Assembly (NCBI GenBank): GCA_947568605.1
Contig: CANOPV010000016.1
Span: 1-10,643, forward strand
Direction: 5' to 3'
Length of the DNA stretch: 10,643 nucleotides
Origin: an uncultured Clostridium sp.
Lineage (GTDB): Bacteria; Bacillota; Clostridia; TANB77; CAG-508
Below the pieces are notes generated by a model. The model was not told the DNA's origin and did not search any database. It saw only the letters and a list, made by a program, of their open reading frames with translations. The translations under genes and the position numbers were made by a program. Shown in pieces: positions 1 to 3,765 of this stretch. The number at the start of each line of letters is the position of its first letter. Position 1 is the first letter of the stretch.

Positions 1-164
1 GTAGTAGGTTCCTGAGGTTTTGAAGGTTTTGGAGGTTTAGCATCTAAACTTGAATCATCAACAAATGCACCAGCAGCATATATAATATTATTTATATTAA
101 AACTTAAAATAATTATAAAAATCAATAAAATAATTAAAAAAAGTTTAAAAAGCATCTTATTCAT
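1..164 (-). CDS. Secreted protein with signal peptide and proline-rich start (5' part only)
   Basis: Reading leftward from the ATG at 162-164, 54 codons stay open to the window edge, so the gene is cut off and its main domain is not visible. The start is preceded by a strong ribosome binding site (AAAGGAGGG, about 6 bases before the ATG). Residues 1-7 carry lysines (MNKMLFK). Residues 8-28 are an almost pure Leu/Ile/Phe stretch, followed by YAAGA, a good signal peptidase I site, so a secreted or wall-associated protein is expected. No lipobox cysteine is visible. After the cleavage site comes a short acidic stretch, then a Pro/Lys linker (KPPKPSKPQEP, residues 43-53), of the sort that spaces extracellular domains from the membrane or wall. 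Function is unknown. A putative promoter lies just upstream at 204-232. Confidence 0.7.
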   Translation of the reverse strand, partial: MNKMLFKLFLIILLIFIIILSFNINNIIYAAGAFVDDSSLDAKPPKPSKPQEPT

Positions 165-203
165 AAAAATCCCTCCTTTGTAAACACAATTCCACTTATA
201 TAT

Positions 204-232
204 AGTGTACCATAATTAGACATTTTTTGCAA
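204..232 (-). promoter_or_regulatory. Putative sigma-A promoter for the secreted-protein gene
   Basis: On the minus strand, TTGCAA (227-232) and TACACT (204-209) are separated by 17 bases. TGG directly precedes the second box, giving an extended -10 (TGGTACACT). Each hexamer matches the sigma-A consensus at 4 of 6 positions. Transcription would begin roughly 30-35 bases before the ATG at 164. The call rests on motif match and position only. Confidence 0.45.
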
Positions 233-240
233 TAAAAATT

Positions 241-272
241 AAAAAAAAGAGGCAGGAACACAATTCCTGCCT
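241..272 (-). terminator. Rho-independent terminator downstream of the spore protein gene
   Basis: A perfect 9-bp stem (AGGCAGGAA at 250-258, TTCCTGCCT at 264-272) encloses a 5-base loop. Read on the minus strand, it is followed by C and then eight T (249-241), a textbook intrinsic terminator. It lies about 90 bases beyond the stop of the spore protein gene. On the plus strand only three T follow the stem, so the orientation is clear. It also separates that transcript from the promoter of the next minus-strand gene. Confidence 0.9.
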
Positions 273-362
273 TTATGTATTCATAAAACCAAGAAAAATA
301 TTCCTGTCTAAAAAATCGTAAACTTTAATTAATTAATCTTAAACATATCGTATCATTACAAC

Positions 363-569
363 TTATTTGTTTAACATTGAATTTTCAGCTTGTTGTATCA
401 TTTTTCTTACCATATTACCACCGATTTTACCAGCGTCTCTAGCTGATATATTTCCGTTGTAACCATTTTTTAAAGAAACACCAACTTCACTAGCTACTTC
501 ATATTTGAATTTATCTAATGCATCCATAGCTTCTGGAACTAATTTTGAATTGCTATTTGTATTTGCCAT
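363..569 (-). CDS. Alpha/beta-type small acid-soluble spore protein (SASP)
   Basis: This 68-residue protein has the layout of alpha/beta-type SASPs, which coat and protect DNA in the forespore and are degraded for amino acids at germination. The first conserved block (residues 10-31) contains KYEVASEVGV, which matches the cleavage site of the germination protease GPR (cut expected after Glu24). The second block (residues 41-60) contains ARDAGKIGGNMVRKMIQ, the second DNA-binding helix region with its GxxGG turn. The clostridial-type NGYNG linker lies between them. The length is normal for the family. The start is fixed by a near-perfect ribosome binding site, AGGAGGTGA, 7 bases before the ATG. 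The gene is monocistronic: a possible sigma-G promoter lies upstream (638-666) and a strong terminator downstream (241-272). It shows that the organism is a spore-former. I cannot assign a specific paralogue name. Confidence 0.95.
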   Translation of the reverse strand: MANTNSNSKLVPEAMDALDKFKYEVASEVGVSLKNGYNGNISARDAGKIGGNMVRKMIQQAENSMLNK

Positions 570-637
570 TGTAATTTCACCTCCTAGGATAGTTAATAAA
601 ATTGTATTTGAAAAACTTATTCAATGTTTTTCAGTAT

Positions 638-666
638 TATAATGTGTAATTTTTAGAATTTTAAAC
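638..666 (-). promoter_or_regulatory. Possible sigma-G (forespore) promoter of the SASP gene
   Basis: On the minus strand, CATTATA (638-644) fits the sigma-G -10 consensus CATWMTA exactly. GTTTA (662-666), 17 bases upstream, fits the -35 consensus GHATR at 4 of 5 positions. SASP genes of this type are known sigma-G targets, so position and gene identity agree. A TATAAT overlaps the same spot (636-641), with a weak TTAAAA at sigma-A spacing, so a housekeeping promoter is the alternative. The 5' untranslated region would be about 60 bases. Confidence 0.45.
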
Positions 667-702
667 AAGAAAAATTTGACAATAATAAATTTATTAAAAA
701 TG

Positions 703-731
703 TTGTAAAAAAATATTAGAAAATGTATAAT
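703..731 (+). promoter_or_regulatory. Putative sigma-A promoter facing the HAD relic
   Basis: TTGTAA (703-708) and a perfect TATAAT (726-731) are 17 bases apart. Nothing intact lies directly downstream. The first coding-like sequence is the broken HAD phosphatase at 842. This may be the surviving promoter of that lost gene, though TATAAT is common by chance in DNA this AT-rich. Confidence 0.35.
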
Positions 732-841
732 AAAAATGAAATGAAAAATTATTTTTCAAAAAATATAAAAAGGATGTGCAATTAAAATATATTAAAATTT
801 TCTTAAAAAATAATTTCAAGCAGAAAATAGAGAAAAAATAT

Positions 842-982
842 ATGTATAAGTTAATTGCAATTGATATAGATGTAACTATATTAAACTGATATGGAAAAGT
901 ATCACAAGAAAAAGGAATAGAAAGAGTATCAGACAATAATTCAAATGGAATTGCGGAAGCAATAAATAGATATATAAATTAA
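842..982 (+). pseudogene. Remnant of a Cof-type HAD-family phosphatase
   Basis: In one frame, the first 15 codons read MYKLIAIDIDVTILN, then TGA (887-889), then 30 more codons to TAA at 980-982. The start is the typical opening of Cof/YidA-type HAD phosphatases (MYKLIAIDxDGTLLN), with the catalytic DxD still present but the following Gly changed to Val. After the stop, YGKVSQEKG continues the usual N-terminal text. The last part, SDNNSNGIAEAINRYI, resembles the C-terminal end of the same family (NNxDGVAxAIxKY). A normal member has about 260-280 residues; only about 45 codons remain, so some 220 codons of the middle were deleted and the join is near codons 24-27. The frame is also open upstream to a GTG at 776 preceded by AAGG, possibly a former start region. 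No product with HAD activity can be made. The identification comes from memory of the family's ends. Confidence 0.7.
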
Positions 983-985
983 AAT

Positions 986-1010
986 ATTACAAAAACATTA
1001 CAAAAACATT
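986..1010 (+). repeat. Short tandem repeat, 11-bp unit
   Basis: The unit ATTACAAAAAC occurs twice back to back (986-996 and 997-1007), followed by ATT of a third copy. It lies directly after the HAD relic and before the promoter of the SAF-domain gene. Possibly a replication-slippage product; no function is visible. Confidence 0.7.
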
Positions 1011-1037
1011 AAATTTCAATTACAATGGGCAAAATTA

Positions 1038-1066
1038 TTGTTTTAAGTAGAAATGTGTTATATAAT
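1038..1066 (+). promoter_or_regulatory. Putative sigma-A promoter of the SAF-domain gene
   Basis: A perfect TATAAT (1061-1066) stands 17 bases after TTGTTT (1038-1043), which matches the -35 consensus only at 3 of 6 positions. Transcription would start about 40 bases before the ATG at 1111. The gene is the first on this strand and needs a promoter here, which supports the call. Confidence 0.5.
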
Positions 1067-1110
1067 GAAATAAGTAGTAATATATTGTAAATTACGAGGA
1101 GGAATAAATT

Positions 1111-1995
1111 ATGGCACTAAATCCAATGCAAAGAAAATCAAGAAATTCATTTTTATTAGGTATGATGTTAACACTTTTAATAACAGCAGTTATTATAGCA
1201 TTCTTATTTTTACAGGTAACAAAATTAAAACAAGAAGCAGACGAATTAGAAAAATCTTATGTAACAGTATATGTATTACAAACAGATATACAATCAGGAA
1301 CAAACATCACAATTGGTGATGTTAAACAAGCAAGAATATCAAAAAATATGTTACCATCAGATTATATATCACCAGCAGAATTAACAGATACAACAATAGC
1401 AAAAGTTAATATAAAATCAGGAACAGTTTTAACAAGTAGCATTATTACAGAAAGTGAAGATAAAATAACAAATGATATAAGAATGCAAGAATATAATATG
1501 CTAGTGTTACCAACACAACTTGAAGTAGATGATTATATAGATATAAGATGGATGTTACCAAATGGTCAAGATTACATAGTAGTTTCTAAAAAACGTGTAA
1601 TGGATTGCAATGAAAATACAGTATGGTTAAAAATGAGTGAAGATGAAATATTAACAATGAGTGGAGCAACAGTAGAAGCATATCAAGCAACAGGTTCAAA
1701 GTTATATGCAGTAAAATATGTAGAACCAGGAATGCAAAGTACAGCAATTGCTACATATATGCCAAGTAATGATGTTATAAATTTAATTAATGCAGACAAA
1801 AACATTACAAATGAAGCAATGACAGGATTAAGAAATAGATATACAGAAGCAGTAAAAAAGACAAGACAAGAGAATATAAATAATGTATTAAATCAATATT
1901 CAGAAAGTAGCTTAGATAATATTGAAGCAAAAATACAAGAAGAAATTGCAAGACAACAAGAAGCAAGACAAATGTATTTAGACGGATTACAATAA
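1111..1995 (+). CDS. Membrane-anchored SAF-domain protein, CpaB/RcpC-like (Tad/Flp pilus assembly type)
   Basis: The 294-residue protein begins with a short basic cytoplasmic tail (residues 1-12) and one membrane segment (about 13-34). A short charged helix (35-50) follows, then an SAF-like domain at about 51-116: TVYVLQTDIQSGTNITIGDV, then IAKVNIKSGTVLTSSII, the usual two-part 'make-it-through, set-it-up' pattern of CpaB/RcpC N-terminal regions. The middle is beta-rich. The last 50-60 residues are a long charged, Gln/Glu-rich helix, possibly coiled coil. In Tad systems CpaB is a periplasmic or extracytoplasmic assembly factor for Flp pili. Here no ATPase, TadB/TadC or pilin gene is adjacent, so a pilus role is inferred from the family only. 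A strong ribosome binding site (GAGGAGG, 9 bases before the ATG) fixes the start. The gene stands alone and converges on galE. Its codons are slightly less AT-rich than the minus-strand genes. Confidence 0.75.
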   Translation: MALNPMQRKSRNSFLLGMMLTLLITAVIIAFLFLQVTKLKQEADELEKSYVTVYVLQTDIQSGTNITIGDVKQARISKNMLPSDYISPAELTDTTIAKVNIKSGTVLTSSIITESEDKITNDIRMQEYNMLVLPTQLEVDDYIDIRWMLPNGQDYIVVSKKRVMDCNENTVWLKMSEDEILTMSGATVEAYQATGSKLYAVKYVEPGMQSTAIATYMPSNDVINLINADKNITNEAMTGLRNRYTEAVKKTRQENINNVLNQYSESSLDNIEAKIQEEIARQQEARQMYLDGLQ

Positions 1996-2001
1996 TAATC
2001 A

Positions 2002-2028
2002 AATTTTAGCGAGCACGAGGCGAAAATT
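2002..2028. repeat. Imperfect inverted repeat after the SAF-domain gene
   Basis: AATTTTAGC (2002-2010) and GCGAAAATT (2020-2028) pair at 8 of 9 positions around a 9-base loop. It starts 6 bases after the stop of the plus-strand gene, so it could end that transcript, but no T-run follows on either strand and the stem is AT-rich. It may instead belong to the neighbouring palindromic element, which begins 3 bases later. Confidence 0.5.
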
Positions 2029-2031
2029 ATT

Positions 2032-2136
2032 TAAAGAACCCCCAGTCATCTTCGATGACAGCCCCCTTAATAAAGGGGCCAAGAACTTGCCTCCCTTATT
2101 TAAGGGAGGTGGCACATAGTGCCAGAGGGTTCTTTA
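2032..2136. repeat. 105-bp MITE-like palindromic element with four internal hairpins
   Basis: The ends are perfect 10-bp inverted repeats, TAAAGAACCC (2032-2041) and GGGTTCTTTA (2127-2136). Inside are four separate perfect stems: GTCATC/GATGAC (2045-2059), CCCCTT/AAGGGG (2063-2078), CCTCCCTTA/TAAGGGAGG (2090-2109) and GGCAC/GTGCC (2111-2123). The element is about half G+C in a region of about one quarter, so it stands out as foreign or selected structure. It sits between the convergent stops of the SAF-domain gene and galE and codes for nothing. I recall very similar CCTCCCTTA/TAAGGGAGG and AGGGTTCTTT strings dispersed in gut Clostridia genomes, so a non-autonomous mobile repeat is the best guess. 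No clear target-site duplication is visible. In this position it could also work as a two-way terminator. Confidence 0.75.
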
Positions 2137-2152
2137 TAAAATCAATCTTAAA

Positions 2153-3151
2153 TTAAATGTTATTTTTTGTAAATCTCCAAGCATCTTCACACATTTCATC
2201 TAATTCTTTTTCTGCAACCCATCCTAATTCTTCTTTTGCTTTTGTAGGGTCAGCAAAACAAGTCGCAATATCTCCTGGTCTTCTATCTGTAATTTTATAT
2301 TTTACAGTAACACCATTTACTTTTTCAAATGCTTTAACTATTTGTAAAACAGAATATCCATTTCCTGTTCCTAAATTATATGCTTCTACACCTTTCATTT
2401 CTCTTGCCTTTTTTAATGCTTTTAAATGTCCTTTTGCTAAATCTACTACGTGTATATAATCTCTTACCCCTGTTCCATCTATTGTATCATAATCATTTCC
2501 AAATACATTTAAACATTCTAATTTTCCTATTGCTACTTGATTTATATAAGGCATTAAATTATTCGGTATTCCATTTGGATTTTCTCCTATTTTACCACTT
2601 TTGTGTGCACCTATTGGATTAAAATATCTTAATAAGATTACACTAAATTCATTATCAGATATATATACATCTCTTAATATTTGTTCTATCATTAATTTTG
2701 TGCTTCCATAAGGATTTGTTGTTGATAATGGAAAATCTTCTTTAATTGGAACTGTTTTTGGTGTTCCATATACGGTTGCTGATGAACTAAATACTATTTT
2801 TTTACAATTATATTTTCTCATAACATCTAATAGTATTAATGTACCTGTTATATTATTATGATAATATTCTATTGGTTTTTGTACTGATTCTCCTACTGCT
2901 TTTAATCCTGCAAAATGTATTACAGAATCAATATTATTTTCTTTAAAAACTTGTTCTAATTTTTCTTTGTCTAATAAATCTACTTCATAAAATTTGAAAT
3001 CTTTACTAGATATTTCTCTAATTTTATCTAACATTTCTGGTTTACTATTAGAAAAGTTGTCCACTATTATTATATCTTCCCCCACTTCTAATAATTCAAT
3101 TACTGTATGGCTTCCTATATATCCAGCCCCTCCTGTTACTAATACTGACAT
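2153..3151 (-). CDS. galE: UDP-glucose 4-epimerase
   Basis: This 332-residue cytoplasmic enzyme is close to the E. coli GalE length of 338. It interconverts UDP-glucose and UDP-galactose with tightly bound NAD, supplying galactosyl donors and serving the Leloir pathway. The NAD-binding Rossmann motif GGAGYIGSHT is at residues 7-16. The SSSATVYG block (122-129) carries catalytic Ser124, and Tyr148-xxx-Lys152 sits in NPYGSTK. RYFNPIGAH (175-183) and VRDYIHVVDLA (229-239) are typical GalE signatures. The residue matching E. coli Tyr299 is Cys298 (ATCFAD), the small-residue version that permits N-acetylated sugars, so activity on UDP-GlcNAc/UDP-GalNAc is plausible. The start has AAAGGAG 9 bases upstream. 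It is the last gene of the minus-strand run, 23 bases after the lytic transglycosylase, and could supply nucleotide sugars for a surface glycan. Confidence 0.96.
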   Translation of the reverse strand: MSVLVTGGAGYIGSHTVIELLEVGEDIIIVDNFSNSKPEMLDKIREISSKDFKFYEVDLLDKEKLEQVFKENNIDSVIHFAGLKAVGESVQKPIEYYHNNITGTLILLDVMRKYNCKKIVFSSSATVYGTPKTVPIKEDFPLSTTNPYGSTKLMIEQILRDVYISDNEFSVILLRYFNPIGAHKSGKIGENPNGIPNNLMPYINQVAIGKLECLNVFGNDYDTIDGTGVRDYIHVVDLAKGHLKALKKAREMKGVEAYNLGTGNGYSVLQIVKAFEKVNGVTVKYKITDRRPGDIATCFADPTKAKEELGWVAEKELDEMCEDAWRFTKNNI

Positions 3152-3174
3152 AAAAACACACTCCTTTAAATATT

Positions 3175-3744
3175 TTATAAATATAATTTTTTATATATTT
3201 TATAATTACTAATTATTTTTCTAACATAATTATTAGTTTCTTTAAATGGTATATTTTCTGCATCTGAACCATCTGGTTTTATTATACCTTTTTCAATCCA
3301 ATTAGCAACATTACCAATTCCAGCATTATATGCTGCTAATGCTAAAATATAATTTTGGTCATAATATTTCATTAATTCTGAAAAATATTTTATACCTAAA
3401 ATAATGTTTTCTTCTGGATTATATAAAGTTTCGTTACTATTATACTCTATTTTGGTATTTTTTGCAACCTCTTGGGCTGTTGAATCCATAAGTTGCATTA
3501 AACCAATGGCATTACTTGAAGACACTCCATTTTTATTAAAATTACTTTCTGCTTTTATTAAAGAAAACATTAATAATGGGTCAACTTGATATTGCTCAGA
3601 ATATTTATATACATATTCTGAATATTCAATTGGATATAAATTTTTTAATATTACATTTTCTACTTTAAAAACTTTTAAAATTAATATTAATAATATTATT
3701 GCAATTAATACTAGTATTAGAAATCTTTTTATGTTTTTTAACAA
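3175..3744 (-). CDS. Membrane-anchored lytic transglycosylase (SLT domain)
   Basis: The product cleaves peptidoglycan glycan strands, forming 1,6-anhydro ends. Numbered from the upstream ATG at 3759, residues 13-31 form one N-terminal membrane anchor, and the SLT domain (about 45-185) faces the wall. Its signatures are complete: catalytic Glu71 in KAESNF, AIGLMQLM (84-91), NPEENIILGIKY (114-125), AAYNAGIGNV (142-151) and a C-terminal YVRKI (178-182). The length is typical of small clostridial SLT proteins. I prefer the TTG at 3742-3744: the ATG at 3757-3759 has no ribosome binding site, while GGAGGAG begins inside that ATG codon and stands 8 bases (from GGAGG) before the TTG. From the TTG the protein has 189 residues; from the ATG, 194. 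It follows polA directly and precedes galE. In many Clostridium genomes coaE lies between polA and this gene; it is missing here. Confidence 0.9.
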   Translation of the reverse strand: MLKNIKRFLILVLIAIILLILILKVFKVENVILKNLYPIEYSEYVYKYSEQYQVDPLLMFSLIKAESNFNKNGVSSSNAIGLMQLMDSTAQEVAKNTKIEYNSNETLYNPEENIILGIKYFSELMKYYDQNYILALAAYNAGIGNVANWIEKGIIKPDGSDAENIPFKETNNYVRKIISNYKIYKKLYL

Positions 3745-3750
3745 ATTCTT

Positions 3751-3757
3751 CTCCTCC
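3751..3757 (-). promoter_or_regulatory. Ribosome binding site that favours a TTG start for the lytic transglycosylase
   Basis: GGAGGAG on the minus strand overlaps the G of a possible ATG start at 3757-3759 and is 8 bases (measured from GGAGG) from the in-frame TTG at 3742-3744. No purine-rich site precedes the ATG; the sequence there is the polA stop followed by AGTTTA. The geometry supports the TTG as the working start. Confidence 0.65.
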
Positions 3758-3765
3758 ATTAAACT

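Noticed and set aside
273..362. Possible small RNA or extra gene between the SASP stop and its terminator
   Set aside because: No open frame with a ribosome binding site and no stable structure apart from the terminator; treated as 3' untranslated region.
694..936. Open frame of 80 codons on the minus strand
   Set aside because: It is antisense to the HAD relic, is a low-complexity Phe/Ile/Tyr string typical of AT-rich shadow frames, and has no ribosome binding site.
1805..2002. Minus-strand open frame opposite the SAF-domain gene
   Set aside because: Antisense Leu/Ile-rich shadow of the C-terminal helix codons; no start signal.
2002..2136. CRISPR array
   Set aside because: The repeated look comes from nested inverted repeats; there are no regularly spaced direct repeats.
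2157..2622. Plus-strand open frames opposite galE
   Set aside because: Shadows of galE in other frames; galE has all catalytic motifs and a good ribosome binding site.
3706..3719. 14-bp palindrome TAATACTAGTATTA in the transglycosylase gene as an operator
   Set aside because: It lies in Ile/Leu codons of the membrane anchor, away from any promoter; expected from codon composition.
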